A stretch of 64,000 nucleotides of DNA from Arcobacter sp. (GTDB lineage: Bacteria; Campylobacterota; Campylobacteria; Campylobacterales; Arcobacteraceae), in the NCBI GenBank assembly GCA_002869565.1, contig PKUJ01000020.1:23046-87045 (forward strand), in the 5' to 3' direction. Shown in pieces: positions 44,963 to 53,874 of this stretch. The position numbers and the translations under genes were made by a program. How positions within the stretch are numbered: the first letter of the stretch is position 1; each line of letters begins with the position of its first letter. Under the pieces are notes generated by a model. That model was not told the origin of the DNA, ran no database searches, and was given only the letters and a program-made list of their open reading frames with translations.

Positions 44963-45908
44963 AAAAGAAAAAAAAGGTTTTTTCAAAGAGTATCTGCCTT
45001 ATATAATTGTGGCAGGGCTCTTTGCCTTATTGACATATTGGTATTTTTGGTTAGCAACAATTGCAGATCTTACTTATGTATGGCAATATGTTCTACAAAT
45101 GTTTCAACTGAAATTTGATGGACAGATTATTCCTTATAATGAGTTAACGAGACTTGAACAAGGTTATGTATCTATCTATGGACCTCAATATGATGCAATT
45201 GCTCCTGAAGTTGTGCGTGCATTTGAAGAGAGACAACATCTGTTACCTTATGTGTTCTTATTCGAATTTTGCCTGTTTGCAGTAATGCTACTGTTACAAG
45301 GTGGAAGAAAAGGACCAAAAAGAAAAGAAAACAGTGAAATGGTTAAAGTACATTCTTTATTTCAAAGAATTGTATTATTAGGGAATATTCTTATAATGAT
45401 TTATCTGTTTATAACTGGTTTTTCTATAACATTTGGTAACATAACTGGTGGTGGAAATTTAGGTTATTTTTTGAGACAAACTCATGAAGTAGCAGGACTG
45501 TTTTGGATTCCAATGTGGTTATTAGTAACAGTAATTGCATTTAAAGACCATAAACATTTCACTAGACCTAGTGCAGCATGGGGTAAATTTTTCTTAAAAG
45601 GATTATATACTCATGGACAAAGAATAAATTATTTAGCTTTTGTTGCTTTTGGTTTTATTTTGTGTTTTAGTGGTTTTTGGATTTGGTTTTTAAGTCCAGG
45701 AGATTTCCTTCATGCAGAAGTTATTCAGTATAAAAGATTGATTTTATTTGGACATTTCATGGGAAGTGCTGTAATAACTTTCTTTATTGGGGAAACAATA
45801 TATTCATATGTTGTTGCAATCAGAGGTTATTTACCAGGATTGATTTCGGGGAAATATCCAAAAGAGTATTTAGAAGAATTTCATCCAGAAGTTCTTGATG
45901 GAGTATAA
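44952..45908 (+). CDS. fdhC: Formate dehydrogenase cytochrome b subunit, cluster 3 (different type)
   Basis: The start at 44952 (MENRKEKKGFF) is preferred because it leads straight into the first membrane helix; the upstream extension lies wholly inside fdhB. The 318-residue protein has four main helices and histidines in VHSLFQRI, LRQTHEVAGLFWIP and FGHFMGSA. It is clearly unlike the cytochromes of clusters 1 and 2, has no cleaved leader, and has a large periplasmic loop between helices 1 and 2. Confidence 0.88.
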   Translation: MENRKEKKGFFKEYLPYIIVAGLFALLTYWYFWLATIADLTYVWQYVLQMFQLKFDGQIIPYNELTRLEQGYVSIYGPQYDAIAPEVVRAFEERQHLLPYVFLFEFCLFAVMLLLQGGRKGPKRKENSEMVKVHSLFQRIVLLGNILIMIYLFITGFSITFGNITGGGNLGYFLRQTHEVAGLFWIPMWLLVTVIAFKDHKHFTRPSAAWGKFFLKGLYTHGQRINYLAFVAFGFILCFSGFWIWFLSPGDFLHAEVIQYKRLILFGHFMGSAVITFFIGETIYSYVVAIRGYLPGLISGKYPKEYLEEFHPEVLDGV

Positions 45909-45910
45909 TA

Positions 45911-45950
45911 GATTTTATCCCCAATTTTTGGGGATGAATTCTATTTTTTT
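45911..45950 (+). terminator. Terminator after cluster 3
   Basis: ATCCCC (45917-45922) and GGGGAT (45930-45935) form a stem, followed by GAATTCTA and T7. Confidence 0.8.
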
Positions 45951-45959
45951 AATATTAAA

Positions 45960-45978
45960 ATATGCATATTTTGCATAG
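45960..45978. promoter_or_regulatory. ATATGC-N7-GCATAT operator before fdhD (first copy)
   Basis: ATATGCATATTTTGCATAG has one mismatch in the last base. A second copy is centred 33 bases downstream. Confidence 0.65.
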
Positions 45979-45992
45979 TATAAAAGTTTAAA

Positions 45993-46011
45993 ATATGCTT
46001 AATTTGCATAT
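45993..46011. promoter_or_regulatory. ATATGC-N7-GCATAT operator before fdhD (second copy)
   Basis: ATATGCTTAATTTGCATAT matches fully and ends next to the AGGAAGG ribosome site, 14 bases before the fdhD ATG. Binding here would block transcription or early elongation of the whole fdhD-tupC operon. Confidence 0.7.
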
Positions 46012-46025
46012 TAGGAAGGTAATAA

Positions 46026-46814
46026 ATGGATAATTCAAGGTATCTAAAAAAAATTTTAATTGACAAAGTCTCAGGTGGAGAATTTATTGAAAAAGAAGAT
46101 GTAGTTATCGATGAGTCACGAATAAGTATTTATTTAAATGGAGAAAAAACTATATCTATGATGTGTATTCCAAAAAATCAAGAAGCACATGCTGTAGGCT
46201 TCTTGATGAGTGAGAATGTTATATCGAATATTGAAGATATCAAGAGTATAAATATAAGTGAAGATGGATTAAGAGTTGATATAGAAGCAATTGTTGATGA
46301 ATCATCTTTAGAAAACTTATATAAAGAAAAAACATTAGTAAGTGGTTGTGGTGGAGGTGTAACAGGAAATATAGCAGGTAATGTTGAAATTCCTTTTAAC
46401 CAAGTTTCGATGGAAGTTAAAGCAGAGACAATTTCCAGTGAAATAAAAAAATTTTATGAAGATAGTGAATTGTATTTGCTGACAGGCTGTGTTCATAAAG
46501 CAATGCTTTATTTAGAAGATAAGACTACTGTTACTGCTGAAGATATTGGTAGACATAATGCAATTGATAAAGTTGTAGGTCTTTGTAAGTTAAGAGGTTT
46601 AGATACAACAAAATCGGTACTTTTTGTATCTGGACGTCTTAGTTCTGAAATGGTTGTAAAAGCTGTAATGCATAAGATTCCTATAATTGTATCAAGAACA
46701 GCTCCCACACATTTAGGTGTTACGACTGCACATACTCATGGTTTAACTCTTATTGGTTTTGCAAGAGGAAAAAAAATGAATATTTATACTCATTCTGGAA
46801 GAATCATAGGGTAA
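46026..46814 (+). CDS. fdhD: Formate dehydrogenase accessory sulfurtransferase FdhD
   Basis: FdhD moves sulfur from a cysteine desulfurase to the molybdenum or tungsten cofactor of formate dehydrogenase. The 262-residue protein shows the GFLMSENVI motif, LVSGCGGG near residue 108, TGCVHKAML, EDIGRHNAIDKVVG and VSGRLSSEMV. The usual CxxC loop is reduced to one cysteine (C108), the second place being glycine. First gene of a long operon with molybdenum and tungsten genes. Confidence 0.93.
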   Translation: MDNSRYLKKILIDKVSGGEFIEKEDVVIDESRISIYLNGEKTISMMCIPKNQEAHAVGFLMSENVISNIEDIKSINISEDGLRVDIEAIVDESSLENLYKEKTLVSGCGGGVTGNIAGNVEIPFNQVSMEVKAETISSEIKKFYEDSELYLLTGCVHKAMLYLEDKTTVTAEDIGRHNAIDKVVGLCKLRGLDTTKSVLFVSGRLSSEMVVKAVMHKIPIIVSRTAPTHLGVTTAHTHGLTLIGFARGKKMNIYTHSGRIIG

Positions 46815-46819
46815 GAGTA

Positions 46820-47239
46820 ATGGCTGAATTAAAAAAACATATTAAGTTAGATCAAACACAAAAAGAGCTTATCTTGACAAATTTGGATGATGATGGACGA
46901 TTATCTTGTCTAAAAGCATTTAAAGTCTCAAGACTTATCGGATTAAAACCAATTGATATGTCAGATGCATGTAAAAGTGTTGGAGTAAAAATCAGTAATT
47001 GTGAGTTAGGTGTTTTTGGGAAAATAAAATTTCAAAATGCAGAAGGTGCAATTTATAGCAAGATATCACAGAATTTTACACAAGACAAAGATGTGACTTG
47101 TAAAACGCTTTGGTATATTGCAAGGGAATCAAGTTTAAGACGGGTAGGTAATACAGTTAAACATAGTGATGTTGAAGTTACTCAATGCCAACTTGGTTGT
47201 TTTAATGAAAGAAAGGGACATCGTGAAATCAAAAGTTAA
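46820..47239 (+). CDS. Uncharacterised protein with two similar cysteine-containing halves, next to modE
   Basis: The 139-residue protein has an internal resemblance: VGVKISNCELGVFG (about residues 52-65) and SDVEVTQCQLGCFN (about residues 115-128), each preceded by a helix rich in charged residues. The first half also carries DDGRLSCLKAFKVSRLI, which looks like a winged helix. I do not recognise the family. It lies between fdhD and the modE-like gene and overlaps the latter, so a metal- or cofactor-sensing role is possible. Confidence 0.6.
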   Translation: MAELKKHIKLDQTQKELILTNLDDDGRLSCLKAFKVSRLIGLKPIDMSDACKSVGVKISNCELGVFGKIKFQNAEGAIYSKISQNFTQDKDVTCKTLWYIARESSLRRVGNTVKHSDVEVTQCQLGCFNERKGHREIKS

Positions 47240-47597
47240 AGTTTGGATAGAAGATGACGAAGAAAATCTAGTTTTTGGTGGTGGTAAAACACAAATGCTT
47301 GAACTTATAGATGAAACAGGCTCGATTTCTGAAGCATCTAAAAAAGCTGGAATGAATTACAAAAAAGCTTGGAGTCATATAAAAATATTACAAGAGTATA
47401 TTGATGATGAACTTGTTATTGTAAATAAAGGAAGAAATTCTGGAGGTACTGTTTTAACTCCAAAAGCAAAAGAACTAGTAGAAAAATTTAAATTATTTAG
47501 AAAAGAAGTTAAAGAGTTTTCTGAGAGCAAATTTAATGAACTATTTTTAGATGATAAAGATTCTATTCAATGTGCAAAAGAGAGTGATAATGTATAA
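47223..47597 (+). CDS. modE: ModE-like transcriptional regulator (N-terminal DNA-binding domain only)
   Basis: The GTG at 47223 is chosen because AAAGGGACATC precedes it and the product starts like ModE (KSKVKVWIEDDEENLVFGGG). The 124-residue protein has the LysR-type winged helix of ModE: MLELIDETGSISEASKKAGMNYKKAWSHI and GRNSGGTVLTPKA. The molybdate-binding domains are missing, as in other Campylobacterota ModE proteins. It is the prime candidate to bind the ATATGC-N7-GCATAT palindromes, two of which lie before its own operon. Confidence 0.85.
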   Translation: MKSKVKVWIEDDEENLVFGGGKTQMLELIDETGSISEASKKAGMNYKKAWSHIKILQEYIDDELVIVNKGRNSGGTVLTPKAKELVEKFKLFRKEVKEFSESKFNELFLDDKDSIQCAKESDNV

Positions 47598-48564
47598 ATT
47601 AAATTTTATTCAATATCCAAGTGCAAAAGATTTTAGCATCAGTGTAGAACAAGCTTTAGAACCTTTAAAAAGCAATGAAAAGATTGAAAAATTTATTTCT
47701 AGTTTTAAAAAAAGATTTAATTTTAAATCTCTAAATACTTTTAGTTTTAGTGAAGATGGTTTTTTATCAATGATGTTAAATCTTGGAGGAAAAATACAAG
47801 TATCAAAAGGTGAAAGCCAAGCAATAGTTGATGCTGCACTTAAATGTCAAGAGTTAGGATTTGATATTGAATTTATCTCTTTAAACAAAGATGGTTTATT
47901 AAACTATGAGGATATTAAATCTTGTGATTATATCTTTTGCTCTTCATATATTATGGATACTTACGTAAAAGTTGATTTACAAAAAGTTAAAAAGTTATCT
48001 TCTGCAACAGTTATTTCAAATATTAGTGCAACAATGAATAGTAAAAATTGTGATGTAGCACTATTGGATGCATATAAATTAACTGGCTTTTCTTTTTCTT
48101 CAATTATTTTACATAATGAACTTCTAAAAGAGCAATATTTAGCCAATATTGATACTGTTGCTATTTATAATATTGCTAATGCAGTAGAAAATTTTAAAAC
48201 AATTGAAACATATAAAAATGAATTGAAAAATGCTTTAGATTCAGAATTTGGTGAAAATATTTATTATTTTGTTAAGCCAGAAGATACTTTAGCTTATACC
48301 TTGCATTTTGGACTAAAAGATATAAAAGCAAGAGAGATAATAAGAACATTATCTTTAAATAGTATTTTTGTGACAAATGGGGAAGGGTGTTCATTAGGAT
48401 TATCAAAACCTTCGAGAATAATTCAAGAAATGGGATATGAAGAGTTGGAAGCTAGATGGGCTTTGAGTCTTAGTTTTTCTCAAGAATTAACTAGTGAAGA
48501 AATTTTAAATATATCAAAAATAATAGCAAAAAAATATAGACAGATAAAGGCTTTAAATGGTTAA
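47590..48564 (+). CDS. NifS-fold (class V aminotransferase) protein in the fdhD operon
   Basis: The ATG at 47590 overlaps the modE stop (ATGTATAA). The 324-residue protein has a shortened cysteine desulfurase fold: SFSEDGFLSMMLNLGG near residue 55, SCDYIFCSSYIMDTYVKVDL, and a likely PLP lysine in LLDAYKLTGFSFS, where true desulfurases have SAHK. The C-terminal domain contains NGEGCSLGLSKPSRI, with a cysteine in the loop where desulfurases carry their active-site cysteine. It may supply sulfur to FdhD or selenium to SelD; this is inference. Confidence 0.7.
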   Translation: MYKLNFIQYPSAKDFSISVEQALEPLKSNEKIEKFISSFKKRFNFKSLNTFSFSEDGFLSMMLNLGGKIQVSKGESQAIVDAALKCQELGFDIEFISLNKDGLLNYEDIKSCDYIFCSSYIMDTYVKVDLQKVKKLSSATVISNISATMNSKNCDVALLDAYKLTGFSFSSIILHNELLKEQYLANIDTVAIYNIANAVENFKTIETYKNELKNALDSEFGENIYYFVKPEDTLAYTLHFGLKDIKAREIIRTLSLNSIFVTNGEGCSLGLSKPSRIIQEMGYEELEARWALSLSFSQELTSEEILNISKIIAKKYRQIKALNG

Positions 48565-49801
48565 GACATTTTTAGATTTTGAAAAAGCGGTTGAAAAATC
48601 TCTTGAAGTAGCAAAGGTAACTTCTCTAATAGAAATTGTAAATATTGAAGATGCTTTAGGAAGAGTTATTAGTGAAGATATAAGATGTGTTAAAAATCTT
48701 CCTTCTTTTAATAATTCTGCTATGGATGGGTTTGCAATAAAAGCTAGTGATGCAGGAAAAACATTACAAGTAAAAATGACTATTTTTGCAGGTGATAGTG
48801 TAGATGCTTGTTTAGAAGAGGGGGAGTGTTATAAAATCATGACAGGAGCAAAGGTTCCTTCTGATGTTGACACTATTATTCCCATTGAAGATGTAATTTT
48901 TTATGAAGATGATAAAGTAACTTTTAAAGAAGAAGTTAAAAAAGGTGCTTGTTTACGTCTAAAAGGAGAAGAGGTATCTTTAGATGATACTTTATTTGAA
49001 AAAGGTGAAGTTATAAACTCTTCTATCGTTGCAGTTTTAGCTTCACAAGGATTAACTAAGATTAGGGTTTACAAACCTTTATCAATTGCTGTAGTTTCAA
49101 CTGGAAATGAGCTAAAAGAGCCTTGGGAAGAAGCTAATGAAGATGAGATTTTTAATTGTAATTCTTATGCTTTAGTATCTTTGTTAAAAGAAAAAGGCTT
49201 TGAGGCTAGTTATATGGGAGTAGTTCCAGATAGTTTAGAAAAATCTATTGCCTTTGTAAACTCTTTAAAAAATTATGACGTGATTATAACTACTGGTGGA
49301 ATTTCAATGGGTGATGCAGATTTTGTAGGTCAAGCTTTTGTTGAAAATGGTTTAGATATTGCTTTTCATGGAGTAAATGTAAAACCTGGTCGTCCTATTA
49401 TGATGGGAACTATGAAGAAAAATATAGGGCAAACATTTGTAATGTGTTTACCTGGAAATCCCTTGACTGCAATGGTAAATATGCATTTGTTTGCAATTCC
49501 TGTATTAAATAAAATACAAGGAAGTGCATATATTTATCATGATATTTCACTTGGAAAAAATATAGAAGAATTTAAAACAAAAACAGGGCGAGTAAATTTA
49601 GTACTTGGATCTTGTAACAAAGGAGAATTTAAAGTAACGAGAAGAAATAAATATGGTTCAGGAATGATCACCGTGCTTAATGAAAGCAATAGTATAGTTG
49701 TCACAAACGAAGGAAGAGCTGGTATAGAAGTAGGCGATAGCGTGATAGTGATTAGATTTAATTGTTCGTATTTAAAAGAACAGACAAATATTTTTAATTA
49801 A
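48557..49801 (+). CDS. moeA: Molybdopterin molybdenumtransferase MoeA
   Basis: MoeA inserts the metal into adenylylated molybdopterin. The 414 residues show the family order: LPSFNNSAMDGFAI (near residue 50), MTGAKVPSDVDTIIPIED, VAVVSTGNEL, TTGGISMGDADFV (the pterin loop, near residue 250), HGVNVKPGRPIMMG and LPGNPLTAMV. It overlaps the preceding gene by eight bases. With tungstate uptake next to it, it may insert tungsten. Confidence 0.95.
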   Translation: MVKTFLDFEKAVEKSLEVAKVTSLIEIVNIEDALGRVISEDIRCVKNLPSFNNSAMDGFAIKASDAGKTLQVKMTIFAGDSVDACLEEGECYKIMTGAKVPSDVDTIIPIEDVIFYEDDKVTFKEEVKKGACLRLKGEEVSLDDTLFEKGEVINSSIVAVLASQGLTKIRVYKPLSIAVVSTGNELKEPWEEANEDEIFNCNSYALVSLLKEKGFEASYMGVVPDSLEKSIAFVNSLKNYDVIITTGGISMGDADFVGQAFVENGLDIAFHGVNVKPGRPIMMGTMKKNIGQTFVMCLPGNPLTAMVNMHLFAIPVLNKIQGSAYIYHDISLGKNIEEFKTKTGRVNLVLGSCNKGEFKVTRRNKYGSGMITVLNESNSIVVTNEGRAGIEVGDSVIVIRFNCSYLKEQTNIFN

Positions 49802-49817
49802 AAAAAGGAAACACAAA

Positions 49818-50630
49818 ATGAAGAAAACATTATTAACATTGGGATTATCGACAGTAGTTGCATTAAGTTTACAAGCAGATTCTTTAATGATGGCTACAAC
49901 AACAAGTACAGATAATACTGGATTATTAGACTATTTAGCACCAAAGTTTGAAAAAGATACTGGTACAAATTTAAAATGGGTAGCAACAGGAACTGGTAAA
50001 GCTCTTAAAATGGGTGGAAATTGTGATGTTGATATTTTATTTGTTCACGCTCCAGCTTCAGAGAAAAAATTTATTGCAACAGGTTTTGGTGTAGATAGAA
50101 ACCAAGTTATGTATAATGATTTTGTAATTGTTGGACCAAAAAAAGATCCTGCAACTGTAAATGGAATGGCTCCAAGTGCAGCACTTCAACAAATCAAAGA
50201 CAAATCTGCTAACTTCTTCTCAAGAGGTGATAACTCAGGTACAAACAAAAAAGAACTTTCTTTATGGAAAAATGCAAAAGTTGATACAAAAGAGGCTTCA
50301 ACTTGGTATGTACAAACTGGTCAAGGTATGTTAAGAACTATTAATATGGCTGCTGAAAAAGGTGGATACACAATGACAGATAGAGGTACTTGGATTAAAT
50401 ATATGTCTCAAACAGGTGATGCCAATACTATGAAAGTTGTAGTTGAAGGTGATAAATCTTTATTTAATCAATACTCTGTTGTAACAATCAATAAAGAAAA
50501 ATGTAAAAATGTAAAACCAGAATTAGCTAAAAAATTTACAAACTGGATTATATCTCCTGCAACACAAAAAACAATTGCAGACTTTAGATTACTTGGTCAA
50601 GCACTATTTATTCCAAATGCTGGTAAATAA
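49818..50630 (+). CDS. tupA: Tungstate-binding periplasmic protein TupA
   Basis: The 270-residue protein has a signal peptide (LLTLGLSTVVALSLQA) and begins the mature part with SLMMATTTSTDNTGLLDYL, the oxyanion loop TTTST of TupA. Further motifs are FVHAPASEKKF and FFSRGDNSGTNKKELSLW, all typical of TupA rather than ModA. It binds tungstate very tightly in the periplasm. An AAAAAAGGAAACACAAA ribosome site precedes the ATG; tupB follows after 15 bases. Confidence 0.94.
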   Translation: MKKTLLTLGLSTVVALSLQADSLMMATTTSTDNTGLLDYLAPKFEKDTGTNLKWVATGTGKALKMGGNCDVDILFVHAPASEKKFIATGFGVDRNQVMYNDFVIVGPKKDPATVNGMAPSAALQQIKDKSANFFSRGDNSGTNKKELSLWKNAKVDTKEASTWYVQTGQGMLRTINMAAEKGGYTMTDRGTWIKYMSQTGDANTMKVVVEGDKSLFNQYSVVTINKEKCKNVKPELAKKFTNWIISPATQKTIADFRLLGQALFIPNAGK

Positions 50631-50645
50631 AAGGTAAGTATATAA

Positions 50646-51341
50646 ATGAATCTTTTTACCGATGGTTTTAATGAAGCCATAGATTTACTAATGTCAGGTG
50701 ATGAGAGTGTATACTCTGCAATCACCACGACTATAACTGTATCTTCTTGGTCTTTATTAATTAGTTTGATAATTGGTCTTCCTTTTGGTTTTCTTTTGGG
50801 ATATTATAATTTTCTTGGAAAACCAATAGTTAGGACAATAGTTGATACACTTTTAGCTCTTCCAACTGTAGTAATTGGGTTAATTGCATATACAATGTTA
50901 TCTCAAGCTGGACCATTTGGAGAATATGATTTATTGTTTACCCAAAGAGCAATAATAATTGGTCAGATTGTTTTAGGTCTTCCTATTATTATTGCTTTAA
51001 CTGCAACACAAGTTGAGGCAGTGGATAAAAGATTGTACGCTTCATTAAAAGGTCTTGGCGCGAACTCTAAACAAATCTTAATAGAAACATTGATTGAAGC
51101 AAGATTTGGGATTATGACAGCTGCTATGACTGCATATGGAAGAATTATTACTGAAATTGGTATTTCTATGATGGTTGGTGGAAATATAAAATATCATACA
51201 AGAACAGTTACAACTGCAATTGCTCTAGAAACTGGAAAAGGTGAATTTGTAACTGGTATTGCATTAGGGTTGGTATTATTTGCGGTGGCTTTAATTGTAA
51301 ATATTGCTTTATCTATGTTAAAAAGGAATTGGGAACAATGA
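50646..51341 (+). CDS. tupB: Tungstate ABC transporter permease TupB
   Basis: The 231-residue inner-membrane protein has five to six helices and the permease EAA loop (EAVDKRLYASLKGLGANSKQ, near residue 120) that contacts TupC. The start codon is preceded by AAAAGGTAAGTATATAA. The stop overlaps the start of tupC (ATGA). Confidence 0.92.
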   Translation: MNLFTDGFNEAIDLLMSGDESVYSAITTTITVSSWSLLISLIIGLPFGFLLGYYNFLGKPIVRTIVDTLLALPTVVIGLIAYTMLSQAGPFGEYDLLFTQRAIIIGQIVLGLPIIIALTATQVEAVDKRLYASLKGLGANSKQILIETLIEARFGIMTAAMTAYGRIITEIGISMMVGGNIKYHTRTVTTAIALETGKGEFVTGIALGLVLFAVALIVNIALSMLKRNWEQ

Positions 51342-52360
51342 GTGATTTGTACGAATTGAACAATATTGAGCAATACTATGATGGACGAAAAGTACTTAAT
51401 ATTGAAAATCTATGCTTAGGTGAGAACCAAATTATTGGTTTCTTTGGACCAAATGGTAGTGGAAAATCAACACTTTTCTCACTGCTCTCTTTTGCAGATA
51501 AACCAACATCTGGAGATATAAGTTTTAATGGCCTTAGTAATAAAAAAATAGATTTACAAACTAAACAGAGTATTGTAATGGTGCCACAAAATCCATATTT
51601 ACTTAAGCGTTCTGTATTTGATAATATCGCATATGGATTAAAATTAAGAAATCAATCTAATAATCTAAAAGAAAAAGTAGAAGAAGCCCTTTCTTTAGTA
51701 GGACTTGATTCTTCTTTTTCTACAAGAAAATGGAGTCAACTTTCAGGTGGTGAATCACAAAGAGTTGCTCTTGCTGCTAGATTGATTTTAAAACCAAAAG
51801 TTTTAATCTTAGATGAACCAACAACAGGAGTTGATACAAATTCAGCTCAACTTATAAAAGAAGCAATACTTTCAGCAAAACAAAAATGGAATACTACAAT
51901 ATTAATTTCAAGTCATGACCATACTTGGCTAAATCATATTTGTGATAGGAAAGTAGCACTTTTCCAAGGTAATTTAGTAGAAAGTGGTAGTGTAAATCTT
52001 CTTTTTGCTCCATGGGAAAAAGATATAGATGGAAACCTTGTTAAGTTTTTTATGGATGGACAAATTCTAACTATTCCAAATAGTATTGATAAAAAAAGAG
52101 ATTCAGTTTTAGTCTTAGATGCAGATAACATTACACTATGTAGAAAAGATTGTCATAGTATGATAAATGAAAAAACACTTATTTGTACAATTACATCAAT
52201 ACAACAACAAAACTCAGTAGAATATCTTCTAATTGAATTTACTATTGGTGGGATATCTTTTAATAGTAGAGTAACTAGAGACCAAATGCAAGATCAAAGG
52301 TTTTTACCTGGTGATAGAGTTTATGTGAATATTGATGTTGATACGGTTTGTTGGATATAA
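51338..52360 (+). CDS. tupC: Tungstate ABC transporter ATPase TupC with regulatory domain
   Basis: The start at 51338 overlaps the tupB stop; an in-frame start nine bases earlier is less likely. The 340-residue protein has Walker A GPNGSGKST (near residue 35), the signature LSGGESQRVALAARL, Walker B VLILDEPTTG and the H loop SSHDHTW. After residue 230 comes an extra domain (CTITSIQQQNSVEYLLIEF...) that resembles the oxyanion-binding domain of ModC, probably for feedback by cytosolic tungstate or molybdate. Confidence 0.92.
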   Translation: MSDLYELNNIEQYYDGRKVLNIENLCLGENQIIGFFGPNGSGKSTLFSLLSFADKPTSGDISFNGLSNKKIDLQTKQSIVMVPQNPYLLKRSVFDNIAYGLKLRNQSNNLKEKVEEALSLVGLDSSFSTRKWSQLSGGESQRVALAARLILKPKVLILDEPTTGVDTNSAQLIKEAILSAKQKWNTTILISSHDHTWLNHICDRKVALFQGNLVESGSVNLLFAPWEKDIDGNLVKFFMDGQILTIPNSIDKKRDSVLVLDADNITLCRKDCHSMINEKTLICTITSIQQQNSVEYLLIEFTIGGISFNSRVTRDQMQDQRFLPGDRVYVNIDVDTVCWI

Positions 52361-52444
52361 AAATATTTATATTTTAAATAAATCATTAAGAGAAGTTTTA
52401 ATATAATGAAAATTATAATTTTTTACTAAAATAAGGCACATATT

Positions 52445-53215
52445 GTGAAATTTTTTTTATTTGCTATTCTCTTTATTTACTCAACTATTTGTATACTCGC
52501 TTATATTTTTCAAAGAAACATTTTATATTTTCCCACTCAATATGCAAAAATAAAAGCTATTGAAGAAATTTATTTCGATATAGATTCTATTAAACTTCAA
52601 GGTTGGGTTTTGAATAAAGGAAAAGAAAAGGCTTTAATATATTATGGCGGAAATGCAGAAAATATTGAACAAAATATTGATTCATTTCTTAAAGATTTTC
52701 CAGGTAGAACAATATACTTAATTAATTATCGAGGATATGGTAGAAGTGAAGGCCTACCTACTGAAAAAGACTTGTTTAATGATGCCTTAAAAATTTATGC
52801 GAATATTCAAAAAAATCATAAATCGATATCTTTAATAGGAAAAAGTTTAGGTTCTGGAATTGCTAGTTATGTAGCATCTAAGAAAAATATTGAAAAATTG
52901 GTTTTAATAACTCCTTATGATAGTATTTTAAATGTTGCAAAAGAGGCTTACCCTTTTTTACCAGTAAGTTTTTTATTAAAAGATAAATATGAGTCAATCA
53001 AATATATTCCTCAAATAAAAACTAAAAGTATGATAATATACGGAGGAAAAGATACTATAATTAATCCAAAAAGAACAGAGAATTTAATAAAACAATTTAA
53101 AAAAGGTCAAGTGAAGACAGTTTTGATTTCTAAAGCTGGTCATAATAATATTAGTTTATTTGAAGAATATAACTATAGTTTAAGAGATTTTTTTAATAAA
53201 AAAGATATTAATTGA
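52445..53215 (+). CDS. Membrane-anchored alpha/beta hydrolase (YfhR/BEM46-like)
   Basis: The 256-residue protein starts with GTG and a membrane helix (FFLFAILFIYSTICILAYIF). The hydrolase core has the nucleophile in GKSLGSGIAS (near residue 138), the acid in YGGKDTIINP and the histidine in AGHNN. INYRGYGRSEG is the oxyanion-loop motif of the BEM46 group. The catalytic triad is complete. The substrate is unknown. Confidence 0.85.
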   Translation: MKFFLFAILFIYSTICILAYIFQRNILYFPTQYAKIKAIEEIYFDIDSIKLQGWVLNKGKEKALIYYGGNAENIEQNIDSFLKDFPGRTIYLINYRGYGRSEGLPTEKDLFNDALKIYANIQKNHKSISLIGKSLGSGIASYVASKKNIEKLVLITPYDSILNVAKEAYPFLPVSFLLKDKYESIKYIPQIKTKSMIIYGGKDTIINPKRTENLIKQFKKGQVKTVLISKAGHNNISLFEEYNYSLRDFFNKKDIN

Positions 53216-53314
53216 AAATTGTAAGAATTTAATTAGATTATATTTAATTTTCTATTTTTAGAAGTTTTCAGGGTCAAGAAATATAATTTAAAATTCTCTA
53301 GTCCCTGAAACTTT

Positions 53315-53746
53315 CTACGATTTAACTGTTAGCGCCTTTAATTGCGAGTATCCATCTCCATCTAGTATATAATGAATACCATATACTTTACCTGCACCAT
53401 ACATTACTTTTGTAGAAATGATTTTAATACCTTTTTCAAGAAGATATGCTTTAATAGCTTTGCTACCTAAATCTAATGCACTTTCATCAGTAGAAAAACT
53501 TGACATTGACATTAAAAAAACAATTTTGCCATCATTACTTCCAGCAATTCTTAACTTAGTACCATTTATTTCGATATTTCTAGTAGAACCACTCATCTGT
53601 GAACAGTCTTGATCTAAAGATAAGGTTTCACATCCTGCTGTAATATCAAATGTCCCAACCATTTTACCAGCATAAAGTACTGACTTTGGAGCACTAAAAC
53701 AACCTGATATTAATAACGCCAAAATTATTGAAACTACATATTTCAT
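53315..53746 (-). CDS. Predicted lipoprotein of unknown function
   Basis: The 143-residue protein has a lipoprotein signal: VVSIILALLISGC with the lipobox LISGC at residues 12-16. The mature part has two cysteines (CETLSLDQDC) that may form a disulfide, and a compact mixed-fold domain. I recognise no family. An AAAGGAAAAAAAT ribosome site precedes the ATG on the minus strand. Confidence 0.7.
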   Translation of the reverse strand: MKYVVSIILALLISGCFSAPKSVLYAGKMVGTFDITAGCETLSLDQDCSQMSGSTRNIEINGTKLRIAGSNDGKIVFLMSMSSFSTDESALDLGSKAIKAYLLEKGIKIISTKVMYGAGKVYGIHYILDGDGYSQLKALTVKS

Positions 53747-53874
53747 ATTTTTTTCCTTTTAAAGTATGAGTATAAATTAGCAGTTTTAGCTAAATTTATC
53801 AAGTGCGTATTCTATATAAAACAAGCTTAAATAAGTTAAAAAAATAATATAATAAATGTTGTTTTATTTATTTT

